Shown: positions 16,630-26,293 of the stretch, piece by piece
Numbering within the stretch: position 1 is the first letter of the stretch
How the letters are laid out: every line of letters begins with the position of its first letter
Origin: Desulfosalsimonas propionicica
GTDB taxonomy: Bacteria; Desulfobacterota; Desulfobacteria; Desulfobacterales; Desulfosalsimonadaceae
Direction: 5' to 3'
DNA length: 64,000 nucleotides
Assembly: GCF_013761005.1 (NCBI RefSeq)
Contig: NZ_JACDUS010000012.1
Span: forward strand, 1-64,000
Program-made: the position numbers and the translations under genes
The notes under the pieces: generated by a model
Database searches by the model: none
Seen by the model: the letters and a program-made list of their open reading frames with translations, nothing else
What the model was told of the DNA's origin: nothing

Positions 16630-18012
16630 TTGAAACAAAAATCCCTTTTTGCCAGCCTCGATGAATTGTTTCACCCTGAAAGCGTCGCCATTGTGGGGCT
16701 GCCCCAGGGCATGAAGACCGGAAAGCTATTTTTGCTGGCGCTGCAGGACATGGGCTTTGCCGGCCCCATTTATCCGGTCAACCCCAATGCCGAAACCATT
16801 GACGGCCTTGCTTGTTACCCGGATGTGGCCGCCATTGACGGCCCTGTGGATCTGGCCATTGTGCTTGTGGGCCGGGACGCCGGCCCGGAGGTGGTCCGGC
16901 AGTGCGCGGGAAAAGGGGTCAAGGCGGTGGTTTTGTTTACCGCGGGCTACAGGGAGTCCGGCAGTGAAAAGGGCCGGCGCATGGAGGCGGAAATGGTGGC
17001 CACAGCCCGTGCTGCTGGCATGCGCCTGTTCGGACCCAACTGCATGGGGCTTTACGTGCCCGCTTCCGGGCTTTCCTTTTTTCCGGGATTGTGCCGCAAA
17101 CCCGGACGTCTGGGCCTGATTTCCCATTCCGGCTCCCTTGCCAACATCATCGGCCGGGAGGCGGAAAAAAAGGGCCTGGCCTTCAGCAAGGCCGTGAGCC
17201 TGGGAAACGAGGCCGATGTCCAGAGCGCGGATTTGCTTTCCTATTTTGCCCGGGACCCGGAAACTGATGTGATTAGCGCCTATCTGGAGGGAATCTCCGA
17301 CGGCCGGTATTTTTTTGACGCCTTGAAAACCGCGGCTGCGGAAAAACCCGTGGTCCTTTGGCGGGTGGGCCTGACAGCCGAAGGCGGCCGGGCCGCATCT
17401 TCTCACACCGGTGCCATGGCCGGATCACAACGGGTCTGGCAGGGCCTGATGCGCCAGTGTAATGCAGTGCCCGTTGAAGGTTGGGATCAATGGGTGGATA
17501 CCATGATGGCGTTTTATCTGCTGCCGCCGGTATCCGGCCGGCGCATGGCCATTATTTCCGGTCCTGGCGGCCTTGCTGTTTCCGCAGCCGAATCAGTGGG
17601 CCGCCAGGGCCTGGAACTGGCCGGGTTGTCAGAAAATACAAAAACGCGCCTGGCTGAACATGTTCCGCCCACTGGCACCAGCCTGTCCAATCCCGTGGAT
17701 GTGAGCCTCAATGCCCATATGGACATGAACATTTTTGCCAGGGCCGCAGAAATCACGGCTGCCGATGCCGGCGTGGACGCAGTTTGCGTTATTGGCTCGG
17801 GCCTGGATGAAAACACCAATAACGCCTATATCGACGCCATGATCCGGGCGCAGCAATCATCGGGAAAACCGTTTCTCATCGTGGGCATTGCCGGCATGCC
17901 CGCAGATACCGGCCCGCACCTGTGTGGCGCCGGGGTGCCGTTTTTTGACACCCCGGAACGCGCCATGGCTGCATATGCCCGGGTGGTTGGGTATTACGGC
18001 CGCCGGGCATAA
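16630..18012 (+). CDS. CoA-binding / succinyl-CoA ligase-like protein (NDP-forming acyl-CoA synthetase alpha part)
   Basis: A 460-residue protein made of a CoA-binding Rossmann domain (residues about 10-130: FHPESVAIVGLPQGMKTGK, YPVNPNA) and two succinyl-CoA-ligase-like flavodoxin domains (GLISHSGSLANIIGREAEKKG; SHTGAMAGSQRVW, matching the phospho-His loop region). The ATP-grasp beta domain needed for a complete NDP-forming acyl-CoA synthetase is absent and no separate beta gene is adjacent. The TTG start at 16630 is supported by AGGAAGG. The acyl substrate is unknown. Confidence 0.8.
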   Translation: MKQKSLFASLDELFHPESVAIVGLPQGMKTGKLFLLALQDMGFAGPIYPVNPNAETIDGLACYPDVAAIDGPVDLAIVLVGRDAGPEVVRQCAGKGVKAVVLFTAGYRESGSEKGRRMEAEMVATARAAGMRLFGPNCMGLYVPASGLSFFPGLCRKPGRLGLISHSGSLANIIGREAEKKGLAFSKAVSLGNEADVQSADLLSYFARDPETDVISAYLEGISDGRYFFDALKTAAAEKPVVLWRVGLTAEGGRAASSHTGAMAGSQRVWQGLMRQCNAVPVEGWDQWVDTMMAFYLLPPVSGRRMAIISGPGGLAVSAAESVGRQGLELAGLSENTKTRLAEHVPPTGTSLSNPVDVSLNAHMDMNIFARAAEITAADAGVDAVCVIGSGLDENTNNAYIDAMIRAQQSSGKPFLIVGIAGMPADTGPHLCGAGVPFFDTPERAMAAYARVVGYYGRRA

Positions 18013-18089
18013 ACCTGCCTTATTTGTTGAAAATATCCGTCCTTGTGCCTATTGTTTAACAGTGTTGAACAATAAACAGGCAGGAGACA

Positions 18090-18785
18090 ATGATGCGGAT
18101 CAGGGGGTATCTTTTTTGGACGGTGGTGCTGACTGTTTCGGCAATTGTGTTTTCTCCGGCCGGCAGCCCTGCCCAATACCATGAACCGTTTTATAAAATG
18201 CCGGGTCATGGCCGGTCAGATGTGGTGCAGGACATCATTGACATTTATCTGGTGGAAAACGAACTGATCGGCATTGTCCAGGGGCGCCGTGAATATCGGC
18301 AGGATTTGGATCTTGACGAAAAGGTTGTTTGGCGGGCAGCCAGGGGCGCTGTGGGCGCAGTGCTCACAGAAAGTCGGGCCCTTGCCCTGTCTGCAGCCTC
18401 CCGGGGATGGGCGGAGCTTTCGCTCAAGCTCCAGGAAGCCGACAGTGTGGAGTCCATAAAGCCTTTTATATCCGATTATTTGGTCATGCTGGTGACAGAC
18501 AGACGCATCATGGGATTTGATTCGCACGGACGCGGATGGGTGCAACAATCCCTTCCCCTCCGGGAGAAAATCATGGAATCTCACATCAATAGTTACGTGG
18601 CCGCAGTGATCACCAGCAAGCGGGTGTTTGGGTGGGGCCGGGGAAGAATCGGCTTTACGGAAGAAAAACTTCGCAGAAGCGAAACCGTGCAATATGTTGA
18701 CACACAGCCGCACACGGTAACCGTGGGCACTGATGCCCGGGTGCTGGTATTTAAATCCGGGGCAGGCGGATGGCGGCAGTTTTGA
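18090..18785 (+). CDS. Secreted protein with four to five internal repeats
   Basis: A 231-residue exported protein with a signal peptide of about 28 residues. The rest is made of related units of 40-45 residues with the pattern V-x-T-x-x-R-(A/I/V)-x-(A/G)-(F/L/W)...GxGW...L. Clear copies begin at VLTESRALAL, LVTDRRIMGF, VITSKRVFGW and VGTDARVLVF, with a weaker one near IVQGRREY. Each unit looks like two strands and a turn, as in beta-propeller or beta-solenoid blades. No family is recognised. It stands alone, 77 bp after the ligase gene. Confidence 0.7.
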   Translation: MMRIRGYLFWTVVLTVSAIVFSPAGSPAQYHEPFYKMPGHGRSDVVQDIIDIYLVENELIGIVQGRREYRQDLDLDEKVVWRAARGAVGAVLTESRALALSAASRGWAELSLKLQEADSVESIKPFISDYLVMLVTDRRIMGFDSHGRGWVQQSLPLREKIMESHINSYVAAVITSKRVFGWGRGRIGFTEEKLRRSETVQYVDTQPHTVTVGTDARVLVFKSGAGGWRQF

Positions 18786-18950
18786 CGCATTGATGAAAAC
18801 GGCCGGCAGCAGCGTCCAAAAAACAATTTCTGGCAATCAATCAATCCTGTGATTAGGCTTTATCCATACAATGACGCAATGGTTATAATTTTTTAATCCT
18901 TGGATAAAGCAGGCTGTTTTATCTGCATCCATGCAAGGCAAAGGAGGGAC

Positions 18951-19982
18951 ATGGGCTGGAAACTTGCACCGAAAATCGAAGAGATGCTTAAAAAAGCCAT
19001 GGATTTCAACGGCATTGACCAGCCGGAAGCCATTGCGCTCATGCATCTGGATCTGGATTCCCGGGAAACCTATGCCCTGATGCACACAGCCAACCAAATG
19101 AGCCGGCACCAGTTTGGATTAAAGGGGGAAAACCATTTTCACATCGGTGTGAACGTGGAGCCCTGTCCCCTGAACTGTCTTTTTTGCTCCCTGACGGAAA
19201 AAGCCGCAATCTTTACAGAAAAAATTGAGTTTCCCATTGATGATATTCTGCAGTGGGCCCGGATCGGCGAGGAAAACCAGGCAGATGCCTTAAACATTAT
19301 GACCACCGGCACCTATTCCTTCAAGCGATTGCTGGAGGTTGGAAAGCTTTTGAAAAAAACAGTGTCCGTACCGCTTGTGGCCAATACCCGGGATATTACC
19401 CACAGGGAAGGTGAGCAGCTTTTGGATGCGGGTTTTGTGGGGGCCTATCACGCCGTGCGCCTGGGCGAAGGCAAGGACACCCCCCTTCAGGTGGAAAAGC
19501 GGATCCAGACCATCAGGGTGCTAAAGGATGTGGGGCTGCAATGGATGAATTGCGTGGAACCGGTGGGGCCTGAGCACGAGATTGAGGAAATTGTGGACCG
19601 GATGTTTCTGGCCCGCCAATATGGGGCCACCTACAGCGGGGTCATGCGCCGGATCAATTTCCCCGGCTCGCCCATGGAAAAACACGGCATGATCACGGAA
19701 CGGGAAGTGGCCCGCATGGTGGCTGTCAGCCGTCTGGTCATGGGGGATGTGCCCCGGGCCCATTGTACCCACGAACCGCACACCGCCTCGCTGATGGCCG
19801 GGGCCAACCTGTTTTTCCCGGAAGTGGGCTCAAACCCCCGGGACGGGGCAGATCAGGTGGGCGGCGGCCGGGGCCGGTCTTTGCAGCTCACCGCACAGAT
19901 TCAAATGGAAATGGGCCTGGACCCGATGCTGCCGTCCAACTGCTTTGCCCGCTCCGCCCGGGCAGCAGGCAGTGAATTGTAG
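18951..19982 (+). CDS. BioB/HydE-like radical SAM protein
   Basis: A 343-residue radical SAM enzyme. The SAM cluster motif is CPLNCLFC (CX3CX2C) at about residue 72. Later landmarks are NIMTTGTYS, DAGFVGAYHAVRLGEG, EPVGPEHEIEEIVDRM and GANLFFPEVGSNPRD, which recall the biotin synthase/HydE/PylB branch. It is not a standard BioB. The ATG at 18951 follows a strong AAAGGAGGGAC; a longer start at 18900 lacks one. It is followed 27 bp later by an ABC importer, which suggests it acts on or makes the imported compound. Confidence 0.8.
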   Translation: MGWKLAPKIEEMLKKAMDFNGIDQPEAIALMHLDLDSRETYALMHTANQMSRHQFGLKGENHFHIGVNVEPCPLNCLFCSLTEKAAIFTEKIEFPIDDILQWARIGEENQADALNIMTTGTYSFKRLLEVGKLLKKTVSVPLVANTRDITHREGEQLLDAGFVGAYHAVRLGEGKDTPLQVEKRIQTIRVLKDVGLQWMNCVEPVGPEHEIEEIVDRMFLARQYGATYSGVMRRINFPGSPMEKHGMITEREVARMVAVSRLVMGDVPRAHCTHEPHTASLMAGANLFFPEVGSNPRDGADQVGGGRGRSLQLTAQIQMEMGLDPMLPSNCFARSARAAGSEL

Positions 19983-20009
19983 CCATTCCTGCAGGAAAAA
20001 GGAAAAAAC

Positions 20010-20981
20010 ATGCGCCCTGAGCCGCTGATCAAAGCCATCATTGTCATTGCCGTTTTCCTGGGCCTGGCTGCGGCCGGCCCCGGTGCTGTTTGTGCCGATG
20101 AGCTGCGCATCGGGACATGGAAGACCGCCCAGACCATTGCCCCTTTTTACTATGGCGATTTTGTTTCCAAGAAGGATAAGATCAACGTTTACCCTTTCAC
20201 CAATCCTGCGGATCAGAAAAACGCCCTGCTGGCCGGAAGCCTGGATATGTGCGGCACCACCGTGGCCCACGCCATCCACTCATCGTCCATGGGACAGCCT
20301 GTGGTGATGGTGGCCGCACTTTGCAACAAATGTTCGGCCCTTGTGGTCAGAAAAAATGCCGGCATTGAAACGGTTGCGGATTTGAAGGGAAAACGCATCG
20401 GCTATGTTCCCGGCACCATGCACGAGATTTTGCTGCGCGAGACCCTGAGCCGCAGCGGGCTTTCCGTGAAAACCGATGTTTCCCTGATGCGCATTGATTT
20501 TTTCGACATGGGGCTGGCCCTTTCCCGGGGCAGCATTGACGCGTTTCTCTCCGGGGAGCCCTTTCCCGCGCAGGCTGTGGAAAACGGCTACGGTAAAATC
20601 CTGGCCTATCCCTATTACGATGAGGCCGTGGGCGACATTAACGCCGGCATGCTGGTCACCAGGGATTTTGCGCAAAAACATCCTCAAAAGGTGCAAAAGA
20701 TGGTCACTGCCCATGCCCGGGCCACCCGGCACCTGGCCCGTCACCCGGACCAGTGGCTGACGCGGGCATCCAAGTTTGGCACCCAAAAAGCCATCCTGGA
20801 AAAGGCAGAGGCCAACATGGAACTGGCCTGGGACATGGATGCGGTGTTTGTCAGCCGGGTCAAAGCCCTGGGGGAACGGATGCAGGCTTTGGGCATGATT
20901 CGCCGGCAGCCGGATTACAAGGAGTTGATCGATTTGTCTTTTGTCCGGCAGGCCCGAAAAGAGATAAGCCCAGATGAATGA
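20010..20981 (+). CDS. ABC transporter substrate-binding protein (NMT1/SsuA-like)
   Basis: A 323-residue periplasmic binding protein. It has a Sec signal (residues 1-30, ending VCADE) and the NMT1/SsuA/TauA fold: LRIGTWKTAQTIAPFYYGDF, NALLAGSLDMCGTTVAHAI, VADLKGKRIGYVPGT and a GSIDAFLSGEPFPAQA hinge segment. This class carries sulfonates, nitrate or thiamine precursors. The ligand cannot be read from sequence. Its stop overlaps the permease gene by 8 bp. Confidence 0.85.
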   Translation: MRPEPLIKAIIVIAVFLGLAAAGPGAVCADELRIGTWKTAQTIAPFYYGDFVSKKDKINVYPFTNPADQKNALLAGSLDMCGTTVAHAIHSSSMGQPVVMVAALCNKCSALVVRKNAGIETVADLKGKRIGYVPGTMHEILLRETLSRSGLSVKTDVSLMRIDFFDMGLALSRGSIDAFLSGEPFPAQAVENGYGKILAYPYYDEAVGDINAGMLVTRDFAQKHPQKVQKMVTAHARATRHLARHPDQWLTRASKFGTQKAILEKAEANMELAWDMDAVFVSRVKALGERMQALGMIRRQPDYKELIDLSFVRQARKEISPDE

Positions 20982-21777
20982 TGCCGGAAAATCGCGGGCC
21001 GGTATCAATGGGGTGCTGCCCTGGATATTGCCGGCCAGTCTGATCCTGGCATGGCTGGCAGCCGCAGAGCTTCGTCTTGTGCCGTCTTACGTTTTGCCGC
21101 ACCCCAAAGAGATTATCGATGCCGGTTATATTTATATTTTCAGCGGTCCGGAGGCGGGCATGTACGCAGGCCGTTTTTTTGCTGATGCAAAAGCCAGTCT
21201 GATCCGGGTATTTGCCGGATTTGCGATTGCCGCGGCAGTGGGCATCCCCCTGGGGGTGATGTCCGGGCGGCTGCCGGTTGTGGATCGGCTGCTGAGCACC
21301 TCGGTTAACGGCATACGCGCGGTTCCGGGAATCAGCTGGCTGCCCCTGGCCCTGATCTGGTTTGGTATCGGTATGAAAACCACGGTGTTTCTCGTGTCCC
21401 TAGCCGCTTTTTTCCCCATCTACATCAATTGCGCCGGCGGGGTTCGCCAGGTGAGCTCTGTGCTGCTGCGGGCCGGGGCCATGATGGGGGTCCGCCGCCT
21501 GCGCGGAACCTTTGCAATCCTTCTGCCCGGGGCCATGCCTTCTCTGGTATCCGGACTGCGTCTGGGGCTGGGCATTTCCTGGGCCTACCTGGTTCTGGGA
21601 GAGCTCACGGGCGTGCAGAACGGTCTCGGGGCCGTGATCATGGACGCCCGCATGGTGGGCCGCACGGATGTCATCATCGTCGGCATTGTCATCATTGCCG
21701 TGATCGGCCGCATATCTGATCAGGCGCTGACCGCTGCTTTGCGGCTCTGCTTTAAAAGCGCCAGGAGATCGGCATGA
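20974..21777 (+). CDS. ABC transporter permease (SsuC/TauC-like)
   Basis: A 267-residue inner-membrane permease with about six membrane helices. The EAA-type coupling loop is near residue 165 (GVRRLRGTFAILLPGAMPSLVSGLRLGLG). Overlaps both the binding protein and the ATPase gene (ATGA-type overlap at 21774), so all three are translated together. Confidence 0.88.
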   Translation: MNDAGKSRAGINGVLPWILPASLILAWLAAAELRLVPSYVLPHPKEIIDAGYIYIFSGPEAGMYAGRFFADAKASLIRVFAGFAIAAAVGIPLGVMSGRLPVVDRLLSTSVNGIRAVPGISWLPLALIWFGIGMKTTVFLVSLAAFFPIYINCAGGVRQVSSVLLRAGAMMGVRRLRGTFAILLPGAMPSLVSGLRLGLGISWAYLVLGELTGVQNGLGAVIMDARMVGRTDVIIVGIVIIAVIGRISDQALTAALRLCFKSARRSA

Positions 21778-22574
21778 CAACACAGTTAAAAGTCCTTTCC
21801 GCCGGGAAACCTTCGGATGCCGGAAAATCCCCGATTCTTGAAGTCCGTGAACTGGGGCTGCATTTTAAGGTCAACGGCGCTGTGCTGCCGATTCTCGAAA
21901 ACATCGGGCTTTGTGTGCAGCCAGGTGAAATGATGTGTGTTCTGGGGCCCAGCGGATGCGGAAAAACCACCCTGTTAAATGTGCTGGCCGGGTTTTTAAA
22001 GCCGGGCACCGGCCATGTCCTGGCCCACGGCCAGCCCATATCCGGTCCCGGCCCGGACAGGTGCGTGGTTTTCCAGGAAGATGCACTTTTCCCCTGGCTG
22101 ACAGTGGCGGAAAACATCGGCTTCGGCCTGAAAGGCAAGGGCTTTTCCCGGCGCCAAAGACGGGAAATGGTGGAGCGCTATCTCAACCTGGTCGGTCTTT
22201 TGCCCTTTGGCGGCTATCTGCCCTCTGAAATTTCCGGCGGGATGCGACAGCGGGTGGCCCTGGCCCGGGTGCTGATCCTGGAGCCCGCAATTCTGCTCAT
22301 GGACGAGCCCTTTGTTGCCCTGGACTCCCAGACCCGCCAGGAGATGCAGCAGCTGCTGTTAAGCCTCTGGAAACGTTTTTCCCACACTGTCGTGTTTGTC
22401 ACCCATGATGTCCGGGAAGCTGTCACCCTTGCCGACCGGGTGGTGATGATGGACAAAAACCCCGGGCGGATCAAAGAGGTGGTGGATATCGGACTGCAAA
22501 GACCCCGGGACCCGGCGGGAAATCTTTTCCACAGGCAGTGCGTCCAATTGGAGGAGCTTTTGCGGAACACGTGA
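21774..22574 (+). CDS. ABC transporter ATPase (SsuB/TauB-like)
   Basis: A 266-residue ATP-binding subunit with all motifs: Walker A GPSGCGKTTLLN, Q-loop VVFQEDALFPW, signature SGGMRQRVALARVL, Walker B ILLMDEPFVALD and the His switch (VTHDVREAV). Last gene of the radical SAM / ABC importer unit. Its stop is only 13 bp from the convergent Res gene, with no visible terminator between them. Confidence 0.9.
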   Translation: MTTQLKVLSAGKPSDAGKSPILEVRELGLHFKVNGAVLPILENIGLCVQPGEMMCVLGPSGCGKTTLLNVLAGFLKPGTGHVLAHGQPISGPGPDRCVVFQEDALFPWLTVAENIGFGLKGKGFSRRQRREMVERYLNLVGLLPFGGYLPSEISGGMRQRVALARVLILEPAILLMDEPFVALDSQTRQEMQQLLLSLWKRFSHTVVFVTHDVREAVTLADRVVMMDKNPGRIKEVVDIGLQRPRDPAGNLFHRQCVQLEELLRNT

Positions 22575-22587
22575 GCCAAAGGAAGGA

Positions 22588-25500
22588 TTAGTCATTCAGC
22601 TCGTTAAAAATTTTTTCAATATATTCCGTCTGTTTTTCTTTCATGAACAATATATGCATTTTTTCTAAATCTTTTTGAGTAAGCCCCCATTGAAGCTGCG
22701 CAAAGGGTGTCCAGGAGAGAATAAAGCTGTTTAGAACAACTTTTGGATTTCCAAGACGTTTTTCAACATCCTTGATGCGGCTGTGGAACTGCACCTTGTT
22801 GCTGCCGGGGCCTTCATGCATAAGCCCGTGGGGTTCGATAAAGTTAACATACTGTTTGTCCCCGGAAAGCAGCCACAGGATGAAATCCGGGTAAAAACCG
22901 CCGGCTTCAAAGAAACCGACACCTTTGCGGCTGATATTGCGGAGCAGAAATATTTCCTGATGATTTTCCTTTAACCGGTCTCCGTTCTCATCACACCAGT
23001 CTTTCAGGTCCTCTACAAACCGATACTCGCTTTGATTCAATGCAACCGGAAGTATCGATATTCTGCCCCCTTTTCGGACATGAAACAGCGGCTGGAACAG
23101 GTGTCGCCCCCATTTGCACGTTTTGAGCTCGCCTGGTGTATCCATTCGGGTCAAAATTTCTTTCTTGTTCTCGATTTCCAGTTTGATTTGTTCAATCTGC
23201 TGGATTAGCTGGGTTTCATCACCGTCGACCACGAGCTGGTATTCTTCATCGCCCGGAAGGTTGCCATCGGTTTCATTGATTTCCCGGAGTTCCAGGCGGG
23301 GTTCGATGTACTCGCGTTTGCGGTAATTGTACAGGCATTCGCAGAGGCGTTTCAGCAATTCCGCGGCAACCTGCTGCAGTAGCACAATGCCATTGTAGTC
23401 GTTGGGATGCAGCCGGGCGGTGGGTATATAGAGTGTATACCATCTTGGATTTGCCAGTAGCGACAGAATGGCCTTTTTGGAGATGTTTAAGTTGTGCCAG
23501 CTTCTCTCCCTCTTGAACCGTTCAAGTTCGAAATACAAAGCATCCGCATCAAGGAAGGCGATGTGTTGGTTTTCCAGTTGGGCTTTTTCTTTTTGGGATT
23601 CCTTGGCTCTGCCTCGGGATTCGATTTTCTGAATACGGGGGTACCAGTCCACCACCACAAAATGGTTGTCCACCGTTTCCGGCAGGTCATCGATCATGGG
23701 GACAGGACCGTCTTTTTTAAAATCATATTCCCTGCCATCGGTATCTTTTCGTTTGGGCCGCAAGGTTTTTAACCGTTTGCCGAAATCATAGGTCACATTC
23801 AGGGCAACGGTAATGGTCTGCCGTTTTTCATTGCCGGGAAGGCCTTCTTCTTTCAGATAGGCCCGGAATCGCTCCATGAAATCGGCTTCAATGCCAAAAA
23901 CATTGAGTGTTTCCAGATCCTCGATGAACAGGGGCCGCTTGAAATTCAGGGAATGCCCGCTACGCTTCAAAGACCATTGATATCCTTTCAGCCGAACCCC
24001 ACGGCCGAACAACTGGATGATCTGAGCGCCTTCGCTTTTGCCCACATGCATCAATCCCATGGTGCTGACCCGCCAGCAGTCCCATCCCTCGACAAATTTT
24101 TTCGATCCGATCAGCAGATTGACAGGCGAATCCGAAGATTTTACGGAAGAAAACATTGATTCGGCAAAGTCACTGTCGCCCACCTCGATGTTGGTACACA
24201 CCTCGGCACAGTGATGTGACAACCCCAAGGCATCGCCGACATTGATCAAGCCGAAAGGATCATCTGCGGTTCCGAGCTTCAAGGCAATCTCTCCGGATTC
24301 CCCCTTGATCCGTGAAAGCGACAGTTTTCCGCCGGCCGGGTTGTTAAAGAGCCGCCCCATAATGTCCCGATACAGCGAATCAATCGCATCCCGGGGGTTA
24401 AACGCCTTTAACAAATAGGAAAAGGCATTGTGGAAGATATCATTGCCGTCACTGTCGAGCAGTCCGGTATCCTGGCCGGAACGGGTCAGTATTTCTAAAA
24501 TGTATTCCTTTGCCGATTTGGGGTCAGCGGTGAAATCGGCGATAAACTGGATAATCTGGGCCACGTCCGCGGCGACGTTTTTTTCCAGTTTGCTGCCCTT
24601 GGCCTTGCTCACCGTGCTGCCCACAAACACCCACAACGGTTTTTCAATGTGAAACGGCTGAAAATCGATCCGGTTTTCCTGGTAAATCTTTAACTGCTGG
24701 TAAGATTTCAGCAGACAGGCGGTCAGGTAAAGGTTTCTTACCTGTTGAAAGGATGCCGGCAGGTTCAGGATCTTATAGTCTTTTCCGAAGCCGTCTTCGT
24801 AAAACCACCGATAGGAATAATCGAAAATCACCGTTTTGGCATAGCTGTTTTCAAAATCCTCGCGTTTGGAGGCGATCACTGCCTGTTCAAAGGTGGCCGA
24901 ATATTCAAAGGTAAATCCCTTGGCGCATAGTTCCGCCCGCCGTTTAAACCAGGCGCCTTCTTCCGTGCCGCTCATTCCCCGGTGGCCTTCATCGACCAGC
25001 AGGAGGTTTTGCTCGGTCAGTTCCCGGGTTTCAACCGTGTTGGGTCCCTTTTGATCGGCCAGCTTGGTGATTTCCAAAATGTCGACTCGGTCCAGCCCCC
25101 TGGCGGCGCTAAACACCCCGCCCCGGTTTTCCAGGTAAAACCCGGCATCTATTCCACTTTCTGCCAATTCCCCTAAATGCTGCTCGCTCAGACTTTCATT
25201 CGGGGTAAGCAAAATCACCCGTGACAGTTTATTGCTTTTGCCTGTTTGCTCGGCGTAATGCCGGTACTGGAGAAGATTGGCATGCATGAGCAGGGTTTTG
25301 CCGCTGCCGGTGGCACATTGAAAGCAGAGCTTGTTCAGATCATCTTCGGTGTAAGGCGGGACATCGGCAAAATCAGGCCAGTGTTTGTTGAATGTCTCAA
25401 CATACTGGTTCAAATCTTCCAGCAGCTTGGGGCGGTCGTTGAAATAGCGGTCCAGGTAAATTTCGGAAAACAGCAACCCCAGCCATTGAAAGTATTTCCA

Positions 25501-25839
25501 GTGAACCGTTCGCTGGCGTTTCCGGTTGATGGCCAGGGTGTGGCGGACAATGTTTTGTTCATAGGTTTGCAGCAAATCTTTTGAAAGCAAGCAGTTGGCA
25601 TCCCAGAACAAGGAGCTGTCCACAAAGTTATGATAGAACTTGTGCATGTTGTCGCTGCCCAGCCCCTCCATGCGCGGGTCCTTGATAAGTTCGGTCAGCA
25701 GGTGAAACGGCCGGATTTTACGGCCGTTCATACGGTGTTCCTGTAATGGATTGATGCCGAAAAGACTGATCAGCCACTGATTCAGCAAAAGTTTATTGGA
25801 AAATTTATGCGCAGGTTTTTTGGATTTCTTCTTTACCAT
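22588..25839 (-). CDS. Type III restriction enzyme, Res subunit
   Basis: A 1083-residue superfamily 2 helicase-nuclease. Motif I is CATGSGKTLLMHANLL at about residue 178, motif II is DEGHRGM near residue 285 (a DEAH variant), and an SF2 C-terminal part includes IGSKKFVEGWDCWRVSTMGL and QLFGRGVRLKG. A C-terminal nuclease-like region reads FYPDFILWLL...VNFIEPHG (PD...ExH in the place of PD...ExK). With Mod it would cut DNA after ATP-dependent translocation. It is the last gene of the mod-to-res operon, 3 bp after the Doc-like gene. Confidence 0.9.
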   Translation of the reverse strand: MVKKKSKKPAHKFSNKLLLNQWLISLFGINPLQEHRMNGRKIRPFHLLTELIKDPRMEGLGSDNMHKFYHNFVDSSLFWDANCLLSKDLLQTYEQNIVRHTLAINRKRQRTVHWKYFQWLGLLFSEIYLDRYFNDRPKLLEDLNQYVETFNKHWPDFADVPPYTEDDLNKLCFQCATGSGKTLLMHANLLQYRHYAEQTGKSNKLSRVILLTPNESLSEQHLGELAESGIDAGFYLENRGGVFSAARGLDRVDILEITKLADQKGPNTVETRELTEQNLLLVDEGHRGMSGTEEGAWFKRRAELCAKGFTFEYSATFEQAVIASKREDFENSYAKTVIFDYSYRWFYEDGFGKDYKILNLPASFQQVRNLYLTACLLKSYQQLKIYQENRIDFQPFHIEKPLWVFVGSTVSKAKGSKLEKNVAADVAQIIQFIADFTADPKSAKEYILEILTRSGQDTGLLDSDGNDIFHNAFSYLLKAFNPRDAIDSLYRDIMGRLFNNPAGGKLSLSRIKGESGEIALKLGTADDPFGLINVGDALGLSHHCAEVCTNIEVGDSDFAESMFSSVKSSDSPVNLLIGSKKFVEGWDCWRVSTMGLMHVGKSEGAQIIQLFGRGVRLKGYQWSLKRSGHSLNFKRPLFIEDLETLNVFGIEADFMERFRAYLKEEGLPGNEKRQTITVALNVTYDFGKRLKTLRPKRKDTDGREYDFKKDGPVPMIDDLPETVDNHFVVVDWYPRIQKIESRGRAKESQKEKAQLENQHIAFLDADALYFELERFKRERSWHNLNISKKAILSLLANPRWYTLYIPTARLHPNDYNGIVLLQQVAAELLKRLCECLYNYRKREYIEPRLELREINETDGNLPGDEEYQLVVDGDETQLIQQIEQIKLEIENKKEILTRMDTPGELKTCKWGRHLFQPLFHVRKGGRISILPVALNQSEYRFVEDLKDWCDENGDRLKENHQEIFLLRNISRKGVGFFEAGGFYPDFILWLLSGDKQYVNFIEPHGLMHEGPGSNKVQFHSRIKDVEKRLGNPKVVLNSFILSWTPFAQLQWGLTQKDLEKMHILFMKEKQTEYIEKIFNELND

Positions 25840-25842
25840 GTA

Positions 25843-26292
25843 TCAGTAATCCTGGTCTTCTTGGTTGATGGCGTGCCAGATTTTCAATTTTAACGCCTCG
25901 TCCTCTTCATCCCCGGATAAAATGGCCGAAATGATTTCCTTGAGCAATTCCTTGTCAATGGCGCCGGTGGCCACATGGTAGCTGATGTTTTCCATTTGGT
26001 ATAAGAACTGTTTGACGGAAAAAAGATAGCCATTGATGAGTAGAAATTGGGCGCACAGGGTGATGGACAGCCGTTTGTTTCCGTCCTCGAAGCAGTGAAA
26101 TTTATTCGCGCAGAAAAAAAGGTGGGTCAATTTGTCTTCGAGCGTTGGATAATATTCATCGTTTTGGATATGCTCCAGAACCCCGGCCAGTTTCTGTTGA
26201 TCAAGCTGGCCGATTGATCCTCCGCCGCTTTTTTCAACGGTTTTGCGGTGAACGTCCACAGCTTGTTCGATGGTGAGATAATGAAGTGGCAA
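25843..26292 (-). CDS. Doc-like Fic-domain protein
   Basis: A 149-residue Fic/Doc family protein. The catalytic motif is HCFEDGNKR, with the NKR ending seen in Doc (a kinase of elongation factor Tu) instead of the NGR ending of AMP-transferring Fic enzymes. The early LTIEQAVDVHRKTVEKSGG is also Doc-like. It starts at a TTG one base after the stop of the DNA-binding gene and ends 3 bp before res, so it is locked into the restriction operon. A toxin or signalling role within the defence system is an inference. No Phd-type antitoxin is seen; the preceding DNA-binding protein could serve that role. Confidence 0.85.
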   Translation of the reverse strand: MPLHYLTIEQAVDVHRKTVEKSGGGSIGQLDQQKLAGVLEHIQNDEYYPTLEDKLTHLFFCANKFHCFEDGNKRLSITLCAQFLLINGYLFSVKQFLYQMENISYHVATGAIDKELLKEIISAILSGDEEDEALKLKIWHAINQEDQDY

Positions 26293-26293
26293 G

